Assembly: GCF_010500815.1 (NCBI RefSeq)
Contig: NZ_JAAAMG010000001.1
Coordinates: forward strand, 372,001 to 436,000
DNA from: Jiella pacifica
Lineage (GTDB): Bacteria; Pseudomonadota; Alphaproteobacteria; Rhizobiales; Rhizobiaceae
Length of the DNA stretch: 64,000 nt
Direction: 5' to 3'
Positions 17,099 to 26,376 of the stretch are shown one piece after another. Both the position numbers and the translations under genes were made by a program. How positions within the stretch are numbered: position 1 is the first letter of the stretch; each line of letters opens with the position of its first letter. Below the pieces are notes generated by a model, which saw only the letters and a list, made by a program, of their open reading frames with translations, had not been told where the DNA came from and ran no database searches.

Positions 17099-17770
17099 CT
17101 ATTCGGCGGGCAAGGCGACTTTCTCGACCGGACAGGCGACGCCAGTACCGCCACCGCCGCAATAGCCTCGCGGGTTCTTGGCGAGATACTGCTGGTGATA
17201 GTCTTCCGCATAGTAGAATTCCGCCGCCGGCAGGATCTCGGTGCTGATCGTGCCCTTGTGGCCGGCCTTCTTCAGCGCCTCCTGATAGAGCGCCTTCGAG
17301 GCCGCCGCCGCCGCGGCCTGCTCGTCCGTGGACGTGTAGATGCCCGAGCGGTATTGGGTTCCCATGTCGTTGCCCTGGCGCATTCCTTGCGTCGGGTCGT
17401 GGCCTTCCCAGAACAGTTTCAGCAGCGCTTCGTAGGAGACGACGGCGGGGTCGAAGACGACGAGAACCACCTCGTTGTGCCCGGTCTGGCCGGTGCAGAC
17501 CTCCTGATAGGTCGGGTTGGGCGTGATGCCCGCCGCATAGCCGACGGCGGTGACGTAGACGCCCTCGGTCCGCCAGAATTTGCGCTCGACGCCCCAGAAG
17601 CAGCCCATGCCGAACGTCGCCTGTTCGAGACCCCGCGGGAATGGCCCCTTCAGCGGACGGTGCGAGATGAAGTGCTCCGCCGCGGTCGGGATCGGTTCGC
17701 TGCGGCCGGGCAGGGCATCCTCGGCCGAGGGCAGCTTCATCTTCTTGGAAAACATGTCGATGATGAACAT
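17099..17770 (-). CDS. msrA: Peptide-methionine (S)-S-oxide reductase MsrA
   Basis: Repairs oxidised methionine in proteins using thioredoxin-derived electrons. The catalytic Cys57 lies in GMGCFWG, followed by the family motifs VGYAAG, TGHNEVV and GTQYRSGIY. Resolving cysteines are near the C-terminus in [13 protein letters not shown]. The 223-residue length, with an N-terminal extension of about 45 residues, matches the long form common in Proteobacteria. No signal peptide, so cytoplasmic. It stands alone; no msrB is seen. Confidence 0.96.
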   Translation of the reverse strand: MFIIDMFSKKMKLPSAEDALPGRSEPIPTAAEHFISHRPLKGPFPRGLEQATFGMGCFWGVERKFWRTEGVYVTAVGYAAGITPNPTYQEVCTGQTGHNEVVLVVFDPAVVSYEALLKLFWEGHDPTQGMRQGNDMGTQYRSGIYTSTDEQAAAAAASKALYQEALKKAGHKGTISTEILPAAEFYYAEDYHQQYLAKNPRGYCGGGGTGVACPVEKVALPAE

Positions 17771-17930
17771 GAAATCTCCTTGGGGCGAGCGCCGGGACTA
17801 TGGCACCGAGGGGCAGGCCATTGACCGAATGGCGGATGCCGCATCCTGCCGACCATCGATCACTTATGTCGGCGAGGATGCCCGCGGTTCAAGCCGCGAC
17901 CTTCCGAGGCCAGCTCACGAGTGGGCCGCC

Positions 17931-18221
17931 TCACGGAATGCGGCGAACGTTCCTGTCGCGCCGCCGGCCGCGATGGCCGAGGAGCAAGAGGAGAAAGCCG
18001 ATGGCGCCGCAGGTGATCGACATCGACCACGTGCCGACGACGGCGACGGTGCGGCTTTCCGGCGCGCTGTTGGCAAGGACGAAGCCCATGGACGACAAGG
18101 CTTCGTCGATGCTGACGAGCTGTGTCGTCTCATCGGCGAGCGAGCGGGCGATGTCGCCGACGGCGAAGACCACGCCGACGGCGAGGACCAAAAGGCCGAG
18201 AGCCCGGAAGAGAACATACAT
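17931..18221 (-). CDS. Small two-helix membrane protein, unknown function
   Basis: A 96-residue protein with an N-terminal transmembrane helix (ALGLLVLAVGVVFAVGDIARS), a polar stretch of about 40 residues and a second helix (AIGFLLLLLGHRGRRR) followed by a basic tail. It probably spans the inner membrane twice with the polar loop outside. The start ATG 18221 has an AAGGA site about 9 nt upstream; the frame is open further upstream but only with shadow-like Arg-rich sequence. It is divergent from the universal stress gene and could share its promoter region. I do not recognise a named family. Confidence 0.65.
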   Translation of the reverse strand: MYVLFRALGLLVLAVGVVFAVGDIARSLADETTQLVSIDEALSSMGFVLANSAPESRTVAVVGTWSMSITCGAIGFLLLLLGHRGRRRDRNVRRIP

Positions 18222-18421
18222 CAGACAATCCTTCCCGCCGGCTCGCCGAATTTCGCCGCAGCGCCGCCAGCGCGTGATATGGACGGATGCTAGAACTGCC
18301 GGATCGCGGCGTCGAAGCCAAGCCCGCTGCGCGCAAGCTCTCCGAACCATCGATGTGAAAGCGGCACGCGCGCCGGTCTCCTCGTCCTTTCTGGACCCTC
18401 TCTCGGTCGTGGCGCAACGGC

Positions 18422-18435
18422 TTGACATTGGTCAA
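18422..18435. promoter_or_regulatory. FNR/FixK-type box TTGAC-N4-GTCAA
   Basis: TTGACATTGGTCAA is a perfect palindrome of the TTGAY-N4-RTCAA class bound by FNR/FixK/Anr regulators. Its centre lies about 69 bp upstream of the ATG of the universal stress protein gene. Similar sites upstream of usp genes under low-oxygen control are known in other Proteobacteria. It also contains a TTGACA. Confidence 0.65.
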
Positions 18436-18497
18436 TTCGGCCGGTCGCATTCGGATGGTAACGTCGTCTGCGTTTTTGGAACAAAGGAGTGGTCGCC

Positions 18498-19391
18498 ATG
18501 AGCATCGGGAATGATACCGGCAAAGCCGGAACGGACGCTGCCTTGGCCGACACGCCGATCGTCGTCGCCGATCTTGCCGTCATCGTGACCGGCGCGGCGA
18601 GCGACGAGGCGGCAATCGCCTATGGCGAGACGCTCGCGAGCGAGTTCGGCGCCCATCTCGACTGCCACCTCCTCAATCACATCCCAACGCCGATCCTCGC
18701 CACCGCGCCGGGTTCTGAGACACTGGCGGCCGAGTTCGCCCGTCAGGCCGAGGTGGTCGGAGAAAAGGCCGAGGAGAAACTCCGCGGCCGGCTTGATCGG
18801 CTCGGCGTGCCGTGGGAGCTGCGCCGCTCGAACGGGACCCTCGGCGAGCTCGGCTATGCCGTCACCCGCCAGAGCGGCCTCGTCGATCTCGTCGTCCAGT
18901 CGCAACGCTCGGTCGTCGAGGCGACGGACATGTCGCTGTTCGAGGCCGTGCTGTTCGACGCGCGTATGCCGATCCTGCTGATTCCGGCCGAAGCTGCCGC
19001 CGTGTCCGGGCTGCCGTCCACCGTCCTCGTCGCCTTCCGGGACACGCCCGAAAGCGCCCGCGCCATCGCCGCCGCTCTGCCGCTCTTGAAGCGGGCGACC
19101 CAAGTGATCCTGGCCACCGTCGCCGAAGAGGGTGCGGCGGAGCAGCGCGGGCTCGAGCCGATGAACGACATGGCCCGGCATCTCGCCCGGCACGGGGTGA
19201 AGGTGGAGATCCGCGAGCTTGCCGCTTGGAAAGACCCCGCGGAAGGCCTTCTCAAGGAGGCCGATGCGGTGGGCGCGGAACTCGTCGTCGCGGGGGCCTA
19301 TGGTCATTCGCGTCTGAGGGAGTATCTCCTCGGCGGCGTGACGCGCGAGCTGATCCGCCATTGCCGCCTGCCTCTCCTGATGGCGCACTGA
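18498..19391 (+). CDS. Tandem universal stress protein (UspA type)
   Basis: A 297-residue protein with two UspA domains, roughly residues 25-155 and 165-297. The second domain ends with the nucleotide-binding signature G-X2-G-X9-GGVT in AGAYGHSRLREYLLGGVT; the first lacks a complete version. The start ATG 18498 has AAGGAG 8 nt upstream; a GTG at 18489 overlaps that site and is unlikely. Tandem Usp proteins of this kind are often induced on oxygen limitation or growth arrest, which fits the FNR-type box upstream. Next on the same strand, after 214 bp, is the acyl-CoA synthetase/GNAT gene. Confidence 0.92.
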   Translation: MSIGNDTGKAGTDAALADTPIVVADLAVIVTGAASDEAAIAYGETLASEFGAHLDCHLLNHIPTPILATAPGSETLAAEFARQAEVVGEKAEEKLRGRLDRLGVPWELRRSNGTLGELGYAVTRQSGLVDLVVQSQRSVVEATDMSLFEAVLFDARMPILLIPAEAAAVSGLPSTVLVAFRDTPESARAIAAALPLLKRATQVILATVAEEGAAEQRGLEPMNDMARHLARHGVKVEIRELAAWKDPAEGLLKEADAVGAELVVAGAYGHSRLREYLLGGVTRELIRHCRLPLLMAH

Positions 19392-19605
19392 AGCGCCGCA
19401 AAACGCGATCCGAGCGGCGCCAGCGGTCTCGGCGCGGAAACGCAAGCGGCACGGCCGCCATCCGCAGCAAGGCGACCGGCCCGGTCGTCCCGCAGGCGGT
19501 CGGTTCGTGGCGGGGGCCCGCGGATTGGCTTCTTGCGTTGCGGCGTGAGCGGCCGCGTCTCGCCTCGGGCTGGGTGCGACGACGCACGACGATGGAAGGT
19601 GGCCC

Positions 19606-22302
19606 ATGAGTATCCGCAACTTCGAAGCGCTGTTCCGGCCGCGCTCGATCGCGCTCGTCGGGGCGAGCAACGCGCCGCGCTCGGTCGGCAACGTCATCGC
19701 CAGGAACCTTCTGACGGGCGGCTTCGACGGACCGGTGATGCTGGTCAACCCGCATGAGCGGGTGATCGAGGGCCGGCCCGTCCATAATACGCTCGGCGCG
19801 CTGCCTGAATGCCCGGATCTCGCCATCGTCGCGACGCCCGCCCGCACCGTACCCGGTATCGTCGGGGAGCTCGGGGCCATGGGGTGCTGCGCCGCCGTGG
19901 TCATCAGCGCCGGGCTCGGCGAAGCCGGGATAAGCGGCAAGTCGCTCCGCCAGGAGATGCTCGACCGCGCCCGCCCGCATCTGATGCGGATCGTCGGGCC
20001 GAACTGTCTCGGCCTGATTTCCACCGCTGCCGGCATCAATGCGAGCTTTTCCCATCTCATGCCGGCGAAAGGCGAGATCGCCCTCGTCAGCCAGTCGGGA
20101 GCGATCGCGACGGCGATCCTCGACTGGGCGGCCGCCCGCAACATCGGCTTTTCCCATGTCGTCTCGCTCGGTGACATGAGCGACGCCGATTTCGGCGACA
20201 TGCTCGACTTCCTGTCGACCGATCGCGATACGAAGGCGATTCTGCTCTATGTCGAGAACGTCACCTTCGCCAAGAAATTCATGTCGGCAGCAAGGGTCGC
20301 CTCGCGGTCCAAGCCGGTGCTGGTCATCAAGTCCGGCCGCAGCGCCGAGGGGGCACGGGCGGCCCAGTCGCATACCGGGGCGATGGCTGGCTCCGATTTC
20401 GTCTACGACGCGGCGTTCCGGCGTGCAGGCATCCTGCGCGTCGCGGCGCTCGAGGATCTGTTCGAGGCGGCGGCAACCCTTTCGACCGGCATCCGGATCG
20501 GCGGCGAAAGGCTGGCGGTCCTGACCAATGGCGGCGGCGCCGGCGTCCTCGCCGTCGACTGGCTGGAAGCCCTCGGCGGCCATCTGGCCGAACTGAGCAG
20601 CCCCGTGCTGGAGCGCCTCGACGCCGTCCTGCCGTCGACCTGGTCTCATGGCAATCCGGTCGACATCATCGGCGATGCGACGCCGGAGCGCTACCGGGCG
20701 GCGCTGGAGATCCTCATCGCCGACCGCGCGGCCGACGCCGTCCTCGTCATCAACTGCCCGACCGCGGTGGCCGACAACATGGCGGCGGCACAGGCGGTGA
20801 TCGAGGTCGCGAAGACGCGCCCGCGCTTCCCCGTGCTTGCCAACTGGCTCGGCGGCGTGACCGCCGGACCCGTTCGGGCCGAGCTGGCGCGGCAACGGAT
20901 CCCGAGCTTCGAAAGCCCGGAGGACGCGATCCGGGCTTTCACCCACCTCGTCGACTATCGGCGCAATCAGGCGCAGCTGATGGAGACTCCCGCCGCCGGC
21001 GTGATGATTTCCGCCGAAGACGTTGCGGCGGCGAACCGGATCATCGACCAAGCCGCGATGGAGGGGCGGACCACCCTCAGCGAATGGGAGGCCAAGGAGA
21101 TCCTGCGGCTTTTCGGTGTGCCGACGGTGCCGACCTTCTTCGTTCGCTCTCCGGAAGAGGCGGCCCGGAAATTCGCCGAGATCGGTGGGACGGCGGTTCT
21201 CAAGATCGTCTCGCCCGAAATCACCCACAAGTCGGACGTCGGCGGGGTGAGGCTCGACATCGAGAGCTCCGGCGCGATGCTCGACGCCGCGAACGAGATG
21301 ATTGCGGCGGTCGGCCGCGCGCAGCCGGGCGCCAGCATCGCCGGCTTCACGGTTCAGCCGATGGTTCGCCGCAGCGGCGCCCATGAACTCATCGCCGGCA
21401 TCGCCCGCGACCCGACCTTCGGCCCCGTCGTCCTGTTCGGCCGAGGCGGCAAGGAGGCCGAGATCGTCGGCGACCGGGTGGTCGGCCTGCCGCCGCTCAA
21501 CTCGGCGCTGGCGCGGCAGATGATCGAGCGGACGGCGATCGCCAGGCTGCTCCACGGCTTTCGCGACGTGCCGCCCGTCGACATGGACCATCTCACCGAT
21601 GCGCTGGTCCGGCTCTCGGAACTCGCAGTGCTTCTACCGAGGGTGCGCGAACTCGACATCAACCCGCTCGCCGCCGACGAGAACGGCGTCCTCGCACTCG
21701 ACGCGCGCATCGCCATCGAAGCGGCGGCGGACGAGCGTCGGGCCCCGAGCGCCCAGCCGGCCATCCGCCCCTATCCGCGGGAATGGGAACACTTCATCAC
21801 CATTCGCGACGACGTACAGTATCTGCTGCGCCCGATCCGGCCGGAAGACGAGGCGGCACTCGCCGAGATGGTGATGGCCTGCGGGCCGGAGGACCTTCGC
21901 CTGCGCTTCATGGGGCCGATGAAGGCATTTCCGCACCAGACGGCGGCCCGCTTCACCCAGATCGACTACGACCGCGAGATGGCGCTGATCGCCGTCGCGC
22001 CGGGGTCGGGCTATGGCGAGGGGCCGATCTTCGGCGTCGTGCGGATCGTCGCCGATCCGGAGAACGAGGCGGCGGAGTTCGCGGTCCTCGTGCGCTCCGA
22101 CATGAAGGGCCGGGGGCTCGGTTTCAAGTTGATGTCCGCCATTCTCGACTATGCCCGCGTCAAAGGGCTTTCCCGGGTCTTCGGTGAGATCCTGCGCGAG
22201 AACGTCGGCATGCTCAAGCTCGCGCACGACCTCGGCTTCGCGCCGGAGCCGACGACGGATTTCCACGATGTCGCCCACGTGTCCCTCGATCTCGGCAAGT
22301 GA
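19606..22302 (+). CDS. ADP-forming acetate/acyl-CoA ligase fused to GNAT acetyltransferase (Pat/PatZ-like)
   Basis: An 898-residue protein with four parts: a CoA-binding Rossmann domain (about 1-140, FRPRSIALVGASNAPRSVG), succinyl-CoA-ligase-like domains (150-460), an ATP-grasp domain (about 490-700, KIVSPEITHKSDVGGVRLD) and a C-terminal GNAT domain (about 735-898, with LVRSDMKGRGLGFKLM as the acetyl-CoA loop). This is the architecture of protein lysine acetyltransferases of the Pat/PatZ/Pka type, which sense CoA metabolites and acetylate enzymes such as acetyl-CoA synthetase. Whether the ligase half is active is not evident. It lies between the usp gene and the Crp/Fnr regulator in a stress cluster. 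Confidence 0.93.
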   Translation: MSIRNFEALFRPRSIALVGASNAPRSVGNVIARNLLTGGFDGPVMLVNPHERVIEGRPVHNTLGALPECPDLAIVATPARTVPGIVGELGAMGCCAAVVISAGLGEAGISGKSLRQEMLDRARPHLMRIVGPNCLGLISTAAGINASFSHLMPAKGEIALVSQSGAIATAILDWAAARNIGFSHVVSLGDMSDADFGDMLDFLSTDRDTKAILLYVENVTFAKKFMSAARVASRSKPVLVIKSGRSAEGARAAQSHTGAMAGSDFVYDAAFRRAGILRVAALEDLFEAAATLSTGIRIGGERLAVLTNGGGAGVLAVDWLEALGGHLAELSSPVLERLDAVLPSTWSHGNPVDIIGDATPERYRAALEILIADRAADAVLVINCPTAVADNMAAAQAVIEVAKTRPRFPVLANWLGGVTAGPVRAELARQRIPSFESPEDAIRAFTHLVDYRRNQAQLMETPAAGVMISAEDVAAANRIIDQAAMEGRTTLSEWEAKEILRLFGVPTVPTFFVRSPEEAARKFAEIGGTAVLKIVSPEITHKSDVGGVRLDIESSGAMLDAANEMIAAVGRAQPGASIAGFTVQPMVRRSGAHELIAGIARDPTFGPVVLFGRGGKEAEIVGDRVVGLPPLNSALARQMIERTAIARLLHGFRDVPPVDMDHLTDALVRLSELAVLLPRVRELDINPLAADENGVLALDARIAIEAAADERRAPSAQPAIRPYPREWEHFITIRDDVQYLLRPIRPEDEAALAEMVMACGPEDLRLRFMGPMKAFPHQTAARFTQIDYDREMALIAVAPGSGYGEGPIFGVVRIVADPENEAAEFAVLVRSDMKGRGLGFKLMSAILDYARVKGLSRVFGEILRENVGMLKLAHDLGFAPEPTTDFHDVAHVSLDLGK

Positions 22303-22507
22303 ACGCCGACCTGCCACTCCGGGCCCGCACCAGCGAGCGGGCGGCCCGGCCGCCGGGAAACGATCGGCGGCGGCCTGCAAATGCTCGCTACGCTTCACTT
22401 CTGGCGGATGCCTGCCTATGCTGGATCAGGCATCCGTGAACGACTGATCTTGCAGCTCGACCATTGGCTGGCGCATGAGACATGGGGCATGGAACGATAA
22501 GCAAAGA

Positions 22508-22527
22508 GGCGGTCGTCAAGAACCGCC
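22508..22527 (+). promoter_or_regulatory. Short hairpin upstream of the Crp/Fnr gene
   Basis: GGCGGT (22508-22513) and ACCGCC (22522-22527) form a 6-bp stem with an 8-nt loop, 24 bp before the TTG start of the regulator gene. It could be a leader hairpin; there is no T-run. Confidence 0.3.
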
Positions 22528-22550
22528 CTTGATGTCAGCTGGAGAACCGT

Positions 22551-23312
22551 TTGGACAAGACCGCCCATAAGATCCTCTTGAAGCGGCTGAACCTCGTGGC
22601 GGATATCGACGCCGAGGACGAGGCCGCCGTTCTGGAGCTGCCGGTCACAGTCCGCGAATTCGACGCGGGAATCGACATCGTGTCGGAAGGCCAGTACGTC
22701 AGCCAGTGCTGCATCCTGATCGATGGATTCACCTATCGTTACCGCCACACCCTCGAGGGCAAGCGGCAGATCATCGCCTTCCACGTCTCGGGCGACATCC
22801 CCGACCTGCACAGCCTGCACATGAACTACATGGATCACAGCTTCGCGGCGACGACACGCAGCCGGATCGGCTTCGTTTCCCATGACGCCGTTTGGGATCT
22901 TTGCATCCGCCGGCCGAAGGTCGCGGCGGCCCTGTGGCGCGAGACGCTGATTGACGGAGCGATCTTCCGGGAGTGGATCGTCGGTCTGGGCCGCCTTTCC
23001 GGTCACAGCCGCACGGCCCATCTCTTGTGCGAGATCGCTATGCGCATGCGGGCCGTGGGCCTCGCGCCCGACTACGTCTACCGGCTGCCGCTGACCCAGC
23101 ACGAACTCGCCGATGCACTGGGGCTGACCGTGGTGACTGTGAACCGTGTCCTGAAGGACCTGCGGCTTAACGGCGTGGTCGACCGCGAGCGCTCGCGGAT
23201 GACGATCCGCGAATGGAAGACATTGGCCCGGCTCGGCGAGTTCGATCCGCGCTACCTGCATTTCCGCGTGCCGATCACGATGATGGCCGAGATGCCCCCG
23301 GAGGGGGCCTGA
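22551..23312 (+). CDS. Crp/Fnr family transcriptional regulator
   Basis: A 253-residue regulator with an N-terminal cNMP-binding-like beta-roll (about 25-140) and a C-terminal winged helix (about 155-230). The helix-turn-helix is LTQHELADALGLTVVTVNRVL. There is no N-terminal cysteine cluster, so it is not an Fe-S oxygen sensor like FNR. In the recognition helix the ExxSR residues that read TTGA boxes in FNR/FixK are replaced by VxxNR, so it probably reads a different site. The start is TTG 22551 with GGAG about 9 nt upstream. It is the regulator placed inside the usp/PHA/ATPase cluster. Confidence 0.9.
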   Translation: MDKTAHKILLKRLNLVADIDAEDEAAVLELPVTVREFDAGIDIVSEGQYVSQCCILIDGFTYRYRHTLEGKRQIIAFHVSGDIPDLHSLHMNYMDHSFAATTRSRIGFVSHDAVWDLCIRRPKVAAALWRETLIDGAIFREWIVGLGRLSGHSRTAHLLCEIAMRMRAVGLAPDYVYRLPLTQHELADALGLTVVTVNRVLKDLRLNGVVDRERSRMTIREWKTLARLGEFDPRYLHFRVPITMMAEMPPEGA

Positions 23313-23640
23313 GCGAGCTAGACGGCGCGTGGCGGCATGGCCGCTCGTGGTGGCAGAGGTGCGGTCTGCCGCCGATTCGCCCGCGGCATGGAGATCCGGT
23401 CGCTTGGCATGGCAACTGCCGATTGGCTAAAGGCCGAGCCGAGAGTAGAAGTTCCAGCCGGTCTGGTCTGGTGACTGGAAGAGCGTTCATTTGCGGCCGC
23501 AAGGCGCCGTGAAGAACGCGACACCGGAAAGCCAAGCCAGGACGCATGTTCGACGACAGTCCATTCGATTTTGAAGTTCGGCGATCGACACTCGGATGCC
23601 GGGGAGAGCTTCGAACGCAGGACACAGGCAAGGGGGGCCG
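23313..23640. other. Intergenic region between the two regulators
   Basis: No gene recognised. The frames here are short and lack ribosome binding sites. A GGGGGG site at its right end serves the response regulator start. Confidence 0.4.
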
Positions 23641-24297
23641 ATGCGACCGCTATTCATCGTTGCCGACGATCACCCGCTTTTCCGCGGGGCGCTGAAGGAG
23701 ATCCTTCGGTCGCTTCCGGGCGGCGCGGACATCGTCGAAGCGGCGGATTTCGGCGAGGCGGCCGCGGCGCTCGAGCGGCACGGCGATGCCGATCTCCTTC
23801 TTCTCGACCTGGCGATGCCGGGCACCAGTGGTCTGTCCGGCCTCGCTCTGCTTCGTGCCGAGCACCCGTCGGTGCCGATCGCGATCGTTTCCGCTAGCGA
23901 GGACGGCCAGATCATCGCGCGCGCCCTCGATCTCGGCGCCTCGGGTTTCATCCCGAAGTCGGCGGGTTTCGACGAGATACGCCAGGCCATCGAGACGCTG
24001 CTCAGGGGCGACGTCTGGCTGCCGGGCAATGTCTCGCTCGACGCACCGGGCGATCCCGAGGTGAGCGAACTGATCGTCAGGATGAAGAGCCTGACGCCGC
24101 AGCAGACGCGGGTGCTCTCGATGCTCGGCCGCGGCCTTCTCAACAAGCAGATCGCCTATGAACTCGGCGTTTCGGAGCCGACGATCAAGGCCCATGTCTC
24201 GGCCGTCCTGTTGAAGCTCGGGGTCGACAGCCGCACCCAGGCGGTCATCCGCCTGTCGAAGCTCGGGGTCGATCCGCAGAGTGGCCTCGCCAACTGA
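23641..24297 (+). CDS. NarL/FixJ-type response regulator
   Basis: A 218-residue two-component response regulator. The receiver domain (1-120) has the acidic pair DD at residues 9-10, phospho-acceptor Asp56 in LLLLDLAMPG, SASED and the conserved Lys in GFIPKSAGF. The C-terminal LuxR-type helix-turn-helix is LTPQQTRVLSMLGRGLLNKQ, continuing into SEPTIKAHVSAVLLKLG. The start ATG 23641 was chosen over one at 23596 because of the AAGGGGGG site just upstream and because the domain begins immediately. No sensor kinase gene lies nearby, so it is an orphan in this window. Confidence 0.93.
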   Translation: MRPLFIVADDHPLFRGALKEILRSLPGGADIVEAADFGEAAAALERHGDADLLLLDLAMPGTSGLSGLALLRAEHPSVPIAIVSASEDGQIIARALDLGASGFIPKSAGFDEIRQAIETLLRGDVWLPGNVSLDAPGDPEVSELIVRMKSLTPQQTRVLSMLGRGLLNKQIAYELGVSEPTIKAHVSAVLLKLGVDSRTQAVIRLSKLGVDPQSGLAN

Positions 24298-24561
24298 CGT
24301 CTTCGACGAACGGCGCGTCGGCGTTGCTGGTCGTGGGCGACCATACATCGGCGACGCGGCCAACGCCGTCCTCGCCTGGCTGAAGGGTGTTGTCGCCGTC
24401 ATTCGCGCTGCTATCGCCAGCCTGTTCGGCGACCTCGAACCGTCGGGCCACCGCTCCATGAGCCTTTAGCGAACCGCGGGCCTGTCACGGCTCGGGCCAC
24501 AGCGTGAAATGCGAGACGGGATGGAGCACCGGAGAAAGCTCTCAGGCATCGACACGGCAGA

Positions 24562-26376
24562 TCAGCCCTGCAGGACATAGCTGCCGGGTGCCGCGGCCAA
24601 TGGGGGAAGACCTCGCTGCGGGGCGCCCATCGTGGCGGGTGCCACCTGTCCGCCGCCCTGCTTCATCAGCCAGTCCGACCAGTCGGGCCACCAGGATCCC
24701 GGCAGGGTCTCGGTCTGGGCCAACCAGCCGTCGGGGCCGACATAGAGCGCGCCGGCCGGGCGACGCGAAATGCGGTAGTGCCTGCCCTTGTGTCCCGGCT
24801 CGCTGAGAATGCCGGTGTTGTGCCCGCCCTTGGTCAGCACGAAGGTCAGATCGCTGTCGGTGAAGAGCTGGGTCTTGTAGACCGACCGCCAGGGCGCGAT
24901 GTGGTCCGTCTCGGTCCCCACCACGAACAGCGGCACCGAAAGGTCCTTGAGCGCGATCACCCGGCCCTCCACCGCGAAACGTCCCGCCGTCAGCCGGTTC
25001 TCGAGGAACAGCCCGCGCAGGTATTGCGAGTGCATCCGAGCGGGCATCCGCGTCGTGTCGGCGAGCCACACGCCGATGTCGGTCGGCATATCCTCGCGCC
25101 CGAGAAAGTAGCGCTGGACGGCGCGGGTCCAGATCAGGTCCTCGGCCCGGATGGCGGCAAAGGCGCGGGCCATCTGCGGGCGGTCGAGATAGCCTTGCTC
25201 CCACATCAGATCCTCGAGGAAAGCGACTTGGCTTTCATCGAGAAAGAGCAGCAGCTCGCCCGCTTCGGCGAAGTCCACTTGGGCCGCCATCAGCGTGACT
25301 GACGCAAGTCGATCATCGCGGTCGCGCGCCATGGTCGCTGCGGTTATCGCCAGGATCGTGCCGCCCAGGCAATAGCCGACCGCATGAACCTCGGTGTCCG
25401 GCACGATCCTCGTCACCGCGTCTAGCGCCGCCAGGACGCCCCGCTTGCGGTAATCCTCCAGCGAGAGTTCGCGATGCTTCCTCGTCGGGTTTATCCAGGA
25501 GATCATGAAGACGGTGAAACCCTGCGCGACGAGGTAGCGCACCATCGAATTCCCGGGCGAGAGGTCGAGGATGTAGTACTTCATGATCCAGGCCGGAACG
25601 ATCAGGATCGGCCGCGCCTGCACCTGCTGCGTCTGCGGCGCATACTGGATCAGTTCCATCAGGTCGTTTCGAAAGACAACGTGGCCGGGGGAGCAGGCCA
25701 GGTCGGTGCCGATCCGGTAGCCTTCGGGAGGAGGGTCATGCCGGTTCGTCATCGTTTTGATCGCATCCTGAAGGAAATGCTCCGCCCCTTCGCTCAGGTT
25801 GCGGCCGCCAGCCTTCATGGTCTCGGCGATGATCTCGGGATTGAGCCATGGCAGGTTCGAGGGCGACAGCACGTCCAGCGTCTGGCGGGCGAGAAACCGG
25901 GTGCGGTCAGTATCCTCGGGGCGCAGGCCGCGCATCGGCTCGGTGGCTTGCTCCCACCAATCCTGCACCGCAAGAAATCCCTGTTGCCACAGCTGGAAAG
26001 GGAAGGTCTGCCAGCCGGGATGGGAAAAGCGCTTGTCATGAGGCTTCGGCGCAAAGGGCGGCGGGCTTCTCGTGCTGGCAGCAAGCGCCATGACCTTCAG
26101 AAGGTTCTGCTGAGCATGCTCGGCCAGTTCCATCTGGCGGCCGGGCGAGCGCGCCAGATGTTGCGCCCAGTCGCTCCAGGCCTGAATGAAGGCATGGGGC
26201 GACACCCCGCCGCTCAGCTTCGCCAAGGCGCCGCGTGCCGCGCGGTCGAGATGGGTGCGCGGATGGTCCTGCTGTAGGTCTTGCAGGGGTGGCACGACGG
26301 TGGGAATCTGCGCTTGAATCGGATCTGCGGCAGGAAGGGGTGCAGGGCGCAGCTTCTGTCTTGGTGGTCGTGTCAT
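24562..26376 (-). CDS. phaC: Class I-type poly(3-hydroxyalkanoate) synthase PhaC
   Basis: Polymerises 3-hydroxyacyl-CoA into storage polyester. The 604-residue protein has the N-terminal PhaC domain (about 60-250) and an alpha/beta-hydrolase domain. The lipase-box-like nucleophile motif is GYCLGG with catalytic Cys336; the Asp lies in GTETDHIAPWRS and the His in KGGHNTG. Start ATG 26376 overlaps the stop of the cation ATPase gene (ATGA), so translation is coupled. No phaA/phaB or phasin genes adjoin it. Pairing with a cation ATPase and Usp is a layout I associate with microaerobic-stress clusters. Confidence 0.93.
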   Translation of the reverse strand: MTRPPRQKLRPAPLPAADPIQAQIPTVVPPLQDLQQDHPRTHLDRAARGALAKLSGGVSPHAFIQAWSDWAQHLARSPGRQMELAEHAQQNLLKVMALAASTRSPPPFAPKPHDKRFSHPGWQTFPFQLWQQGFLAVQDWWEQATEPMRGLRPEDTDRTRFLARQTLDVLSPSNLPWLNPEIIAETMKAGGRNLSEGAEHFLQDAIKTMTNRHDPPPEGYRIGTDLACSPGHVVFRNDLMELIQYAPQTQQVQARPILIVPAWIMKYYILDLSPGNSMVRYLVAQGFTVFMISWINPTRKHRELSLEDYRKRGVLAALDAVTRIVPDTEVHAVGYCLGGTILAITAATMARDRDDRLASVTLMAAQVDFAEAGELLLFLDESQVAFLEDLMWEQGYLDRPQMARAFAAIRAEDLIWTRAVQRYFLGREDMPTDIGVWLADTTRMPARMHSQYLRGLFLENRLTAGRFAVEGRVIALKDLSVPLFVVGTETDHIAPWRSVYKTQLFTDSDLTFVLTKGGHNTGILSEPGHKGRHYRISRRPAGALYVGPDGWLAQTETLPGSWWPDWSDWLMKQGGGQVAPATMGAPQRGLPPLAAAPGSYVLQG

